This document shows positions 13,113-24,500 of a stretch of 64,000 nt of DNA, in pieces. The stretch's first letter is position 1. Every line of letters begins with the position of its first letter. The notes under the pieces were generated by a model. It saw only the letters and a list, made by a program, of their open reading frames with translations, was not told the origin of the DNA and did no database searches. Both the position numbers and the translations under genes were made by a program. This DNA comes from Oenanthe sinensis (lineage: Eukaryota; Streptophyta; Magnoliopsida; Apiales; Apiaceae), in NCBI GenBank assembly GCA_028671895.1, contig CM053809.1, positions 37,919,501 through 37,983,500 on the forward strand, in the 5' to 3' direction.

Positions 13113-14365
13113 TGTAATAGTCCGCCCTTTTCGGGCCGTCAATCTTACAAAATCTAATATACAAAACAATCTATTAATCCAAAACTCTATTACAAAGGTT
13201 ATTATTACAAAAGCGCAGCTAACAATGACGAGTTAACAACCAATCTACTCCAAATCAAAGATCCTCGAAATCCGATACACTTCATCTTCCTCTTACACCG
13301 AACCTGAAAATTGTAAGTAATTAGCTACACAGCCCAGCAAGTAACCAATCGATCCAACTAGTCGGGCCAAGTAACAAGTAATACATATAACAAAACATAA
13401 TTTTCGATAATACAATAACTATACACATAACTTTTCGATACACTTTCATATTCTTATTCGATATATACGATACAGATAACCACATAAACAACAATAATTC
13501 AAAACCCATGATCTATGCTACGACCACTACAACTCGGTGATAACGGTCCTAAATTTTTAGAAAATTGTCACTACAACCCGGTGACTCGGTCCTAAATTCT
13601 TATTCTTATTTTCACAAACCATGACATAAATCAGAGTTCCAAACTTACTGTTGACACACAACACATATACGGATAATATACGTCACTTCAAAATATAATC
13701 ACTTAGCCCAAAATTTTATAATCAAATATACACGTATAATACATAATTTTGAAAACACCAGAAAGATCAATCAGAAACTTACCTCAACCTTGCAAACCAA
13801 GAATTAACAACATCCTATTATATATATATTCAATTCTTAGTACCCACTCACAAACATCACATCTCAAACTTCGAATAACTCCATGATTCTGAATCTGCCG
13901 AGATCTGTATTTTACCTTTTTGACCCTCTAAACGATGTTTTTCTGGAAAAACTTAAAACACGAAAATCGTAGAGAACGAAAAGATCTTTACAAAAAGTCC
14001 AGAATCAACAAATTTCGACTTACGGTGAATTTACTACGAATTTTACAAGATTTCTGAGTTGCGTATGAGAAATCATACGAATTTTAATAACAAAGACGAA
14101 CAAAAAGAATCAAATTTGTGTCGAGAGAGATTTGTAACTGTTTAGTATTTGTGACTTGAAAAGAATACAAAAGAATAAGGAGATCTCAATCTATATATAG
14201 AGTTTTAAAACCCTACAACAAAACCTACTACGATTCAAATTCTACCAATATTCAAAAATCCGTTATTCTAATCTAATTTTAATTCATAATCTCTATCCAA
14301 TTTTAATTCTTTTTTTATTATTATTAATCTATTTTATTATTCTAAACAAAATACGGGATATTACA
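13113..14365 (-). mobile_element. Solo LTR, 1,253 bp, probably Ty3/Gypsy
   Basis: On the minus strand it begins TGTAATATCCCGTATTTT and ends GGGCGGACTATTACA, so it has TG...CA ends. It is flanked by identical 5-bp copies of CATAG (13108-13112 and 14366-14370), the target duplication of LTR-retrotransposon integration. A TATA-like CTATATATAGATTG sits near 14190-14203 on the minus strand, as expected for the U3 promoter. There are no internal gag or pol sequences, so LTR-LTR recombination removed them. The TGTAATATCCCG start is common in plant chromoviruses; the family assignment is inference. Confidence 0.85.
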
Positions 14366-14725
14366 CATAGTTTGAGACCAAATTGAAAAAAAGTTAAAAG
14401 ATATATAACGGGTGCAAAATGCTAATTACTAATTTAAAATTAAGAATTAGTTATATGAATTAATAATTTATAAAATTATAAATTATATCGATAAAATGTG
14501 TTAATAATAGTCATATAAAAAAAGATAATTGGCCTACAAATTAAGCTTTTCACTCGAAAGGAAAGACATCAAGATAATTAATCTTATAGCTAGACGGGGG
14601 CATCTTACAAGTAACAACCGCTAAGCAAGATTTAATTTGCAATCAGCTGCAGTACGTGCTTGTTGTGCACGAGACTGACTAAGCGTCTACTTGGAAACAA
14701 AAATATCACTTTGGTAATTTATTTA

Positions 14726-15298
14726 TTAACATGATACGCCAACGGCAACACTAATATGGTGGCCGGAGTTGTTTTCGGGAGATATTGATCTAGTTTCATC
14801 AGCGAGACCTGAATTTGGGATTTCGATCAACAAGTTTCGACAATTTGGGCAGGACGAATGTGACACAAGCCATTTGTCTATGCACTTGACATGAAAGTTA
14901 TGAAAACAATTGGGCAGTACCCGTACTTTTTCACCATCCAAGAACTCCCCTAGACATATCGGACATTCACTGCCTTGAAAATTTACTCCTGTTGATGATC
15001 CATAAACTGCTACTGGAATTTTCCTCAGAGTGCGCTTTTTTACTCCGGTGGTGGCACTGACTGCTGCTTGCTCCTGCGACATGCTGCCAAACCTGCTACG
15101 ACTACAACAACGTAATGCACAACTTACCATGGAGTTCAATCCAAGTGCACAAATTAGTGCACATAAGAAGGCTGCCAGTATTATGACCATGTTGGTGTCG
15201 AAATTCGTCTCATTAATGTCAGCATGGCTTGGCCGCCTGCCTCCACTCACTGGAGGCATACTTGGTGGAGCATCAAGAAACCTACGTAAGTTGAGCAT
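14726..15298 (-). CDS. ATL-family RING-H2 E3 ubiquitin ligase (190 aa)
   Basis: Single-exon gene, as is usual for ATLs. A hydrophobic segment (residues ~37-56, MVIILAAFLCALICALGL) should anchor the protein in a membrane. A basic linker (KKRTLRKIP, 87-95) leads to the GLD-like region before the RING. The RING-H2 finger is complete: C112, C115, C131, H133, H136, C139, C150 and C153, with the DKWL motif between C139 and C150 that shapes the E2-binding surface. The length fits the short ATL8/ATL79/ATL80-like group. It probably ubiquitinates membrane or signalling proteins; the substrate is unknown. The start is the first Met of the ORF. A CCTAA-type repeat lies 33-59 bases upstream. Confidence 0.92.
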   Translation of the reverse strand: MLNLRRFLDAPPSMPPVSGGRRPSHADINETNFDTNMVIILAAFLCALICALGLNSMVSCALRCCSRSRFGSMSQEQAAVSATTGVKKRTLRKIPVAVYGSSTGVNFQGSECPICLGEFLDGEKVRVLPNCFHNFHVKCIDKWLVSHSSCPNCRNLLIEIPNSGLADETRSISPENNSGHHISVAVGVSC

Positions 15299-15330
15299 TT
15301 TCGATCACCCAAATATAATCTTCTGGCTAG

Positions 15331-15357
15331 GCCTAACCCTAATCCTAATCCTAATTG
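15331..15357. repeat. Telomere-like CCTAA repeats upstream of the ATL gene
   Basis: The plus strand reads GCCTAACCCTAATCCTAATC followed by one more CTAAT unit, that is, four degenerate copies of CCCTAA/TCCTAA. It lies 33-59 bp upstream of the ATL start codon. In plants, short telo-boxes (AAACCCTAA) in 5' regions act as transcription-factor and Polycomb recruitment sites; that role here is inference. Confidence 0.6.
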
Positions 15358-15442
15358 TAGGTGTGCGCGTCGTTGGATATTTGAAGATATTTTTTCAAGG
15401 AAATTAAAGATGCAGACAAAAGTTTTGTTTATTCTTTTCATT

Positions 15443-16718
15443 TCTTTTAGACGTTACGCTAATATTGTTTTCTCATGATTCTGGTTGGCTAGAAAATGAC
15501 ATTGAATTAAGGAGCATAACATATGTGGGCTTTTAGATAAGGAGGTAAACTAAAATTATAAAATTGGGTATATGAATTACTGAATTAGGTTGGTGTTTTC
15601 TCACACCATGGAACAAACAGAATCTGTGAATTTTTTTTAATGAAAAATAAATCGAAAATCAAAGTAAAATGTATATATGAAGGCTATGCTTAAGTTTTCT
15701 GACAGACGTTTGATGGAAGAGGAGGAGGAGCAATGCCTGCAGGGTTACCAAGTATCAAGGCATAAAGCCTCTATTATATATATTCTGTTTCTATCTTCAA
15801 AGATTTATGTACGTACATATTATTTATTTTTATCAAGGGAACAACAATGTCATTTTCAATTACTTATAAGTGGGGTTGATTATAGAGCGTAGTGATTTAC
15901 AATTACTTATTTGTACCAAAACCAATGTTAATTCTACAGTTGTAAGTTCAATAATGTGAATAACTCACCTGATCATGATCATGGTTAATTAAGTTTTTGT
16001 AATGTGTGTCCATGAGCACATATTAAAAGTTTAGTTGTTAATTTTTAATTGGGTTTTTAGTCATTAATAATGATAGACCCTTGTAGCACAAAAAATTTCA
16101 ACAATAAAAATCAACCGACACATCAAAAGTGCTATAAAAATTAGTACTTAGAGTGTGTCAATGACCCATGGACACACAGTAGAAAGACTCATTATTAATT
16201 AATTACTATACTACACTTTCTTTCATTTTTTAATTAATTACTTAAACTGATTAAGATATCATTAAAAAACTAATTTACATCAGTAAAATTATTCTATTAA
16301 TGCAAATATGTATTAATAAAATAATTTTGTGTACAAATATGTATAATTTTAAAAAAAATACATATTATATGTACTAATAGAAATATATATTAATACAAAT
16401 ATATATTATTTAAAAAAAATACATATTATATGTATTAATAAAAAAAATTATTAATACAAATATGTAAATTTATATGTATTAATACAAATGCATATCAATA
16501 AAATAATTTTATTTGTATATATGTATTAATAAAATAATTTTTTGTATAAATATGTATTATTTATAAAATTACTATTATATGATAAGACAAATAAATTTTG
16601 ATGAAAATGATATATATGTTTTAAATATATCAATATAAAATAATTTTAATAAAATATTAATTAGCTAATTAAAAATGCCAAAGAAGGTGTTACATGGCAG
16701 TGGTGCAGAAGATTTCAA
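15443..16718. other. Intergenic stretch with AT-rich imperfect repeats
   Basis: No gene is supported. From about 16290 to 16570 the words ATACAAATATGTATTAATAA and AATAATTTT recur at irregular spacing, giving a low-complexity imperfect tandem region. The small ORF at 15677-15892 has no recognisable similarity and overlaps a GAGGAGGAG run. Confidence 0.5.
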
Positions 16719-18250
16719 ACTCAATATATGGAGGAATCCATTCTTGCTCAGCCCATGTTTTGGGTTTTCTCAAAATGCTCATGTTTTTGTTGTTTGTCTC
16801 AAAATACCCATGTTTTCTCTTCTCTCACCTCCACCTCAGCTTACTTTTGAATTTTAGTACTCATTTTCTCTATTAAACAATAGATAAATTGTGAGCATGT
16901 CAAATATAATTACATTTAAACAGAAGTAATGTGAAAATGATTCCTTTTTAGTTGAAATTAAATTATATTAAAATAATTCACTTCTATTTTTTATTAATAG
17001 ATTAAATAATAAAAACTATTAAAACATAATATAAATTAACTTAAATATTAAAATGAAAATACATCACATAAACTTAAAATAGAATATATTACACAAACAT
17101 TCAAATAAAATACATTTCATAGAAAATAAAATACATCACTCAATTATTAAATACTAATGATCATGTTGAGGGCATCGTGAATTACGTCTTGTATATCCTT
17201 CTTGTCCGCATTGTTCACAAACTATCACTTTTCGAGGATTGTCCATTTCAATTCGAATACGCGAGCTTTGACCCTTTTGACCACGCTTATTTTTTTACCC
17301 TCCTCGTACCTTCATCAGCAATAAGAAACCCATACATATCCCAATTATTTGCTAGTGGAAATGTCCGATATGCTTGATTAAGAATTGAGTTAAACTTGCA
17401 TTTCTACATATCGCATGGTGTTGATAAATTGTGACAAGGTTCAGTATAGTGCTGCTAATTTAGGTTGCATACCAAATATCCTGCTACAATATGTGAACAT
17501 GGAAAATGATATATGTTCCATTTTTCACAAGAACAAAAACCCCAGATACATCCACATTATGCTTGTTACTACCTTTCCAAGATTCATTTTTACTTATATA
17601 TTGAGCAATAATAACTTTAAAGACTCATCTTTGTTGATTGTAAGAAATCACCCTATGTGCCGATGTTTTTTGCTCAATAATTTCAAATAATTCCCTTGAT
17701 TTTTTACAATAAGTTTGACCATTTTAAAAATCCTCTGAAGTTTGAGTTCTTCTCTGTGCAACTAATTTCACGGATCGATAATATATATACTCTACGATTG
17801 CTGTGACCGGTAGGAATCGAGTACTCCAAATTGTTTTAATAATAAAAATATATAATTTATTAAATATATATTAAAATAAGTTCTAAAGTAATTTGAATAT
17901 TTATATTAATGATTTATTATTTATTTTTAGATTTATAATTTAATTACATTTAGTGACATATTTAATTTAAATTTTAAATAATTAAATATTATATTTAATG
18001 TACAATATATTATAAAAGATGAGGATACTAAATTACTAATATAAGAAATATATTAAAATAAGAGTCATACAACGTTCACATGTGCGGGTATTGTTTAACA
18101 AAAAAAGAGATTTTAAAGTTTAAATATAATATAAGCTGATGAGGTGTAGGAAAGAGATTGAAAAAGAGATATTGTGAAAAGTTATACAAAAACATGGACA
18201 TTTTGAGAAATTAAGCTCCAAATACGGGAGAATGGATTCATATATGGAGT
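16719..18250. mobile_element. Decayed Mutator-like element (MULE) with long terminal inverted repeats
   Basis: The left end (16719 to ~16855) and the reverse complement of the right end (18250 to ~18110) share long stretches. Both have ATATATG, AATCCATTCT, TTTCTCAAAATG and CCATGTTTTTG-like words, and then CTC.CACCTCA.CTTA. TIRs of 100+ bp are typical of MULEs. The interior carries a broken transposase C-terminus on the minus strand. A 9-bp target duplication was not recognisable, consistent with age. Confidence 0.65.
17163..17690 (-). pseudogene. MULE transposase C-terminal fragment (SWIM finger and zinc knuckle)
   Basis: Read on the minus strand, one frame gives CSCEKWNIYHFPCSHIVAG, the CxC...CxH pattern of the SWIM zinc finger found in MULE/FAR1 transposases. 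It is followed, across stops and frameshifts, by FPLANNWDMYG, a basic KRGQKGQSSRIRIEMD stretch and CEQCGQEGYTRRNSRC, a CCHC-like knuckle whose His is replaced by Tyr. The order matches the C-terminal end of MuDR-type transposases. Several stops and at least two frameshifts make it non-functional. The N-terminal catalytic DDE part is absent. Confidence 0.7.
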
Positions 18251-19092
18251 ACCAACTTGTTGGTAAAATGCCGTAATTAACATTAAACAGTGTATAAAAA
18301 GTCAGGAAACCCGGGGGACGACAGGTCAGCTATATAAATGACACGTCAACAGCAGGCCACATATGATACTAATAATTTGGTTGGCTAACGCTCTGCTGAC
18401 CAATCAATCTTTACTTGATCAACCTGTGATATTACCAAATAATAGAGCTCTGAGCATCCAATCCACCATAAAGTGCCTCGCATTGACCAGGACTCTATGT
18501 TGCCATGTCACCATTTAACTTTTCATTTTTAGAACAAATTCACTCTCAATTATTAAAAGAGCCCTCATAAATGATTATTTTATTCATCCGTCCATGTTTT
18601 TTAATAGAATTGATACTTAATTTTTTTTTATGAATTCTCGTTTATCCGCGTTTTTAATTAAAATATCATTTCTAGAAACTTTTCTTCCTAAAAAAAAGTT
18701 GAATTATGATTACTTGTTTATGTAATGGACGAGCGGTCTTGTTAAAACATTGCCAACTACCTACTATAACACTCTGGTTAATTTTTGGAGTTGTAGAATA
18801 TCAATGGCATTTCAAAATTTTGGCATCTTTTGAACAAAAATGTCAAATTATGTAGGGTAATAAAATAATAAATATTAATAATTTATTAAAATTGTATGTA
18901 TTTATATTAAATTTATTCATTCTTTTATTGTGACACCATACTCTTAGATGCATTAATGAGACGGAAAATACAGTGTGTGTATATATATATATACACGAAA
19001 AGAGCAATATAGAAATGGGCAGGTAAACTTTAAACCTGCTAAAACGTGATAACCTTTCACTAGGTACTTTTTGACTTTGCGATTTATACACA
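18251..19092. other. Upstream region of the expansin gene
   Basis: No coding sequence is supported. A (TA)n run sits at 18980-18993. The stretch leads into the heptamer repeat and TATA region of the expansin gene and probably contains its distal promoter. Confidence 0.5.
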
Positions 19093-19134
19093 CAGCAGTC
19101 AGCAGTCAGCAGTCAGCAGTCAGCAGTCAGCAGT
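19093..19134. repeat. Tandem heptamer (CAGCAGT)6 in the expansin promoter
   Basis: Six perfect head-to-tail copies of CAGCAGT occupy 42 bp, about 30 bp upstream of the TATA-like box and about 134 bp upstream of the start codon. Copy number is likely variable between individuals. It may space or repeat a regulatory site; no function is shown by the sequence. Confidence 0.9.
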
Positions 19135-19165
19135 AGCACACGCGTACATGCACTCTTGCGCGCAG

Positions 19166-19176
19166 TATATATATCT
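19166..19176 (+). promoter_or_regulatory. TATA-like box of the expansin gene
   Basis: GTATATATATC on the plus strand lies about 95-100 bp upstream of the ATG at 19268, a normal distance for a plant core promoter with a short leader. Assigned by position and composition only. Confidence 0.5.
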
Positions 19177-19267
19177 ACAAATGCGAAGAAGTTGAAACCA
19201 CTGTCTACTTGATTCGTAACTGATAATAGAACGAGTAATACATTTGATACATAGAGCGCAGCAAGCA

Positions 19268-20387
19268 ATGGCAAGTTACAAATTAGCCACGAAGCAAGTC
19301 ATGACATGTTTATTATATTTCACATTTGTTTACTTTGGTTTATCTTTTCATGAAACTTTAACTAGTGCTCATGCATACCCTGGGGCAGGCGGCCGCGCCC
19401 GTGTTAGCTCCACTTGGTACTCTGCCCATGCAACATTCTATGGTGGCAGCGATGCTTCCGGCACCATGGGTACGTATTTATTTATGTATTTCATATACAC
19501 ACATCACCAATATTGATTACGTACTTGTCTCGATCACCTACTGTACGTACTAAATATATATATATATATATATATAGGAGTGATTATTCAATATTATACT
19601 CAATCAATGTATTTCTTCTTAATTATATACTGATCATCGATCGATCACCTAAATATTTTGGTTGCTGCAGGAGGAGCATGTGGGTATGGAAATTTGTTTA
19701 GTCAGGGTTATGGTACAAACACTGCAGCACTTAGCACAGCTCTGTTCAACCATGGACAGAGATGCGGAGCTTGTTATGAGTTGAAGTGCAATGACGATCC
19801 AAAATGGTGCCTGCAGCATAACACCATCACTGTCACTGCAACCAACTTTTGTCCACCTAACAACGCCCTCTCCAATGACAATGGCGGTTGGTGCAATCCT
19901 CCCCTACGACATTTTGATCTGGCACAGCCTGCTTTCCTTCATATTGCACAATATCGCGCTGGAATTGTACCATTACTCTACAGAAGGTAGGTAACTCGAT
20001 CGATCTCTTCATACACCCGGCCTTTTTCTCTGATTTTCTCTAATAATAATGCATGCTATGCCAACTGATCGATCAAGGGTGCCGTGTGTAAAGAAAGGAG
20101 GCATAAGGTTTACTATCAACGGTCATTCCTACTTCAATTTGGTGTTGATAACAAACGTTGGGGGCGCAGGAGATGTTCATGCTGTATCCATCAAAGGGTC
20201 CAAGACAGGGGGGTGGGAATACATGTCCAGAAATTGGGGACAGAATTGGCAGAGCAATGCCTTTCTCGACGGCCAGACCCTTTCCTTTCGTGTCACATCC
20301 GGTGATGGCAAGACCATTACAGCCTACAATGTTGTTCCGCCTGCCTGGCAGTATGGACAAACTTTTCAAGCAACTCATCAATTTTAG
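19268..20387 (+). CDS. EXPA: Alpha-expansin (275 aa)
   Basis: Three exons, 19268-19469, 19671-19986 and 20078-20387, join in frame (GT-AG, phases 1 and 2). The product loosens cell walls non-enzymatically during growth. Residues 1-36 form a signal peptide, followed by the alpha-expansin start WYSAHATFYGGSDASGTMGG. The GH45-like domain has the conserved Cys residues (C71, C99, C102, C107, C114, C128, C142) and the HFD motif at 148-150. The C-terminal CBM63-like domain begins around VPCVKKGGIRFTINGHSYF and includes the WGQNWQ stretch. The intron positions fit the family pattern. ATG 19268 is chosen because it starts directly at the signal peptide. The upstream in-frame Met codons sit in the leader. 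The HFD-preceding residue is Arg rather than the common Gln. Intron 1 contains a (TA)n run at 19555-19577. Confidence 0.96.
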
Positions 20388-21577
20388 GCAAGAGGGGTAT
20401 ATATAATACTTCGACAGACACCCACGCTTATCCCCCCCCCCCCCCTGTTCAAGTATATATCATGCACAAAGTTACCAAGGATGCTATGCCTATGCATTTA
20501 GTAATAAAAAGAGGAGCGCGCTGGGATGGATGCTTATTAATTTGTCAATCTATATATGTGGCTAGTGGATGATCAATGTTATTTTGTATCATGGTTCTAT
20601 GATAAGTGTTATATGATTAATATAATAGTGTATTATATTTACTCTGCCCAACAAAATGCTGATGAGAAGTTCACCTCTGTGAATCAACAAACTAGTTGAC
20701 TTGAGCCTTGATCAAACATATAACAGAGAGATAATTACATAAATCTCTGTTTTAAATATAAAATATTTGTATATAAAAAATATTATTAAGTTCATTTCAA
20801 TTAACAATCCCAATTGATTATTCTGAGTAATCCTCAATTATTTAATTAATTTTCAAATATTACTACTATCGATCAATCTGATTTCCAATTTTTATAACAC
20901 CATTATAAACTATGTACTTTGTTTTAATTTCCCCATAATATATGTGTTTATCCGTTACGATGTACGCTCTCCTCCTGTGCTAATCCGGTTGACATGAATA
21001 TTTCTACAAATATAAAATTATAGATTTTAAAGAGAAACAATATAATACAAATAGATTTCATTTTTTTAAATATAAATATGAAAATATACATTATCAACAT
21101 TAGCTAAGCTGTTAAAAACCTATGTAATACTTTAAGGTTAAAATGCCAATTGTCATACGGTCCAATAGAGTATTAATTAACAGAGAGTACCTCGACAGCT
21201 ACATCATAAAAGAAATTTCAACCGTGGAACTATAATTCACTTATCTTGTTTTTGACTGAAGCTGAACACTGTAGATTTAGAGGAACTGTTAACAATTTGT
21301 AGCTAGCCTTCCAAAACTCAATTCACTCATTATACGATCAGAATTTACCGAGGTAGACAGGAAGGCTATTAAACATTCTTTTATGATTTCCACAGGAATG
21401 AATTTCCCAGCCAAATATGAAAAATGGAAAACCTTCACACCTTATCTAACCATTACTACAATACATATTTAACATATTCCACTCCATTCACATATGCCTA
21501 CCAACAAACATGGCACGCAGAATGCACATGATAAAAAACCATTTATCATCAATACATTCACAATCTAATACTGAACT
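20388..21577. other. Convergent intergenic region between expansin and the CAD1-like gene
   Basis: The expansin 3' region includes a 15-base run of C at 20432-20446 and AATAAA-type words near 20502-20508. The rest shows no coding sequence. The CAD1-like gene ends at 21578 on the other strand, so the two genes are transcribed towards each other. Confidence 0.6.
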
Positions 21578-24500
21578 CTAATAGTTAAGCAGGGAGTATT
21601 TTAGTCTCAAAACAATCTTCCCTTTCTCTACACCCAACTTTCCTCCTGTGACTAACCAATGTCCTGGAGGATCTTGTGCACCCTTACTCATGGTAGACAT
21701 ATCCACAAATTTGGCCAACTTGTTACCTGCTATTGTTTCTCCTGAATCCAAGCTTGAGTCGTCACTATTAAATCCAGTTGTGACATGTTTTTTCGATTGG
21801 TCATTTGGCTTGTGGTCCCAAAGTGACCTTCGTATAGTACATCCAGGCAACCTTGAAAATAGAAGCTTCATAAACAAGACATTTCTCGAACCAAAATCCC
21901 AAACCCCAAGCTGAGCCCCAGTGACTATGTATACTCCAGACGGATCGCCTATAAAAGTTTCAGAGCATTCAATTGGTGCCGTGCTCACATGTGAAAATTT
22001 TTTCCACTTCACTGGCTCAAACCATCGGCTATCTTGCTCCTCAGGACCCTGCCACTTAGGAGCACCTATTGCTATGTGACTGTCCCAGTATGGCTTGAGG
22101 ATCTTAGGCAGGTAGGCCAAGTGTTGTAGAAACATACTTAAACGATTCTGCTTTGATCCTTCAAGACATAAACGCATTCCTATCACCGGTTTTCGCCCAA
22201 CTGATATCTGCAGGTAGAGTAAAGACTTATTATCACAGATGGATGAGGTGGATAGGTTTTTTAAAAGTAAATCCTATATCGTACATAAGTATACTTGACA
22301 TTTACTACTAACAATAATTTTAACATATAAAAAAGTTAAATAAATTTTTTAAACGTCATATACACTAGGTCTTAGACACTTGTGTATTTATAAATGAGGA
22401 TCATGCACTGTTATGTAGTATGAAAATGCAATATAAGGCCAGATGCTTAGCATTAATTGCTTTTGCTTTTATTAGTCAAACATAAAATTAATATTCCTGA
22501 TTCCTGAACTCCACTTTTCACAGGATATAATATATCATAAAATAAACCACATAGTCACACAGTAACAAAACGTACTTGCTCTTGGCTGATGTAAAGTTTT
22601 TGCCCCATGACGCTGAACTGTAAAGATGGGCAAACAGGTTCCTTTCTTAGAGAGACAAAAAGTTTGTCCTGTATGGGAGCCCATATTCGAGGGATCTGAA
22701 ACTCTAAGAAATAACGTAGCTCCTCGATCTGAGGTTTGTCTGCACATTTATACAAGAATGATTTTCATGTACGCCAATCAGAGGAATTTGTACTATATAT
22801 ATGCATTGCCACTTAATAGGTATGGAAATATTACAGAACATGAAACTATTGCATACATTCAAGATAAAGATCTATAGCCCGAGTCAAATGCTCCTTTCCA
22901 GTCATCCCTTCGAGTAGAGGAGTGATAGGAAAAAATGACATCTCGATGACATCAGGCGAGGACCTAATAGTTCTAGCCCACTGGGTATGATTTTGTTCCA
23001 AATCATCTCCTCCCCTTCGTCTGAATATGACAGTAACATCCTGCACAAATAATAAATTATGGTTATATTATGAATCACTGAAGAGGTGTAGCTACTCTAA
23101 CTACATTTAATTACAAGTAAAGAACAAGCAACATAACATAAAGAGTAGTTTATCAGCAAGAATTTAAGAGAGGCCAAATCTGCATGCATCATCAGTACCC
23201 TTAAAATATAAATTCTGAATCTACTGAGAAATATACCTAATACGATATTAAACTAGATCAAATATACTTGCAGCCTCCTCTGGGAATATTCAGAAGGAAA
23301 TTTCAGTGATTAGGAATCAGTTCCGAAATTTATTGTCAAGTCAAGCATATTATCATTACATGCATAAAAATAGAACTAACCCATACACCTTTCAGGGGCT
23401 GGTGGAAATGTCCACACTACGGGTGCCAATATATCTCTTGGGGTGGGGGTGGGGGAGAGGTTTTGCCTGAACTAAGGGTGTTAGTGCAGCAGACTGACAG
23501 ACCCAGATAAATTAGGTTATAACTTCAAGTTTTTACATATTCAGAGGTTACACAATTAGCACATAATATTAAAGGAAAGTTCTGTAAGCAAACAACAGAA
23601 AGTAGCCGTACTTCTTTCCCGTTCCCAATATGAGAAGGTGTTGTGCTAGGCTGAGGATGTACGCCTTGACTACTGTAGAAAGAAGGGTCAATTACCTGCA
23701 CAATATGGAAATGAAACCAATAAGGGAGGGAGGGGGAGGGGGAGGGGGAGGGGGGTAGGCTTAAAACAACAAAGTTGATGCAGTTGCAGAGAAGAATTTC
23801 GAATGACAATTAATATAATAAAAAACAAAGAAGAAAATAAAGTTACTGGCCTTGTCCTTGTACTTCAATAGACCTGAGCTTGTATGGGTCTCTGTGGGGG
23901 AGAACCTCTGACTTCCAATATCCTGAACATAATTTTTTATCTCCATTTTTGATAAAGTTGAGGACTGGTGTTGTTTGACATAAATCACATCTTTACCCCC
24001 AATAGTAACTGATGTTATAATATGTGTCCCAAAGTTCTCAATGAAGCTGTTTATGAAAAAACCCCAATAATCATAAACTTCAAATTCCAAAAGAAAAGAA
24101 AAACTCTGATAGCTGACCTTCCATATGTAGCCATGAGAGTCTTACCTTGTCAAGGCTGGTGGGTCCCAAGATGTTGGAACTGCCCGTCTGACATTTTCCT
24201 GAAACACTAATTGGGACTTTACAAGTTGAAACTGGGCAAGTGGAATGAAAAATCCATCCATACATAGTGTCTTTGTGGCAGCAGAATCAATGCTCTTGGA
24301 GCCAGTCAAACTGAATGCAGCATTAAAGCAACCCACAGGCACATTCTCTGATAGATTAGCCTTTTTATTGATATACTCCACCATCTGCAGTCCAGAGAAA
24401 GTTCGGTACAAGCAAATGGAGGAACAATTGATTTTGCAATGAAAAAACTAGCATTAGCTTCAAGGCACGATGCAGTCATAAATTCATCTAATCACCACTT

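Noticed and set aside
20073..20381. Antisense ORF across expansin exon 3
   Set aside because: It is a mirror of a strongly conserved coding exon on the other strand, with no similarity of its own.
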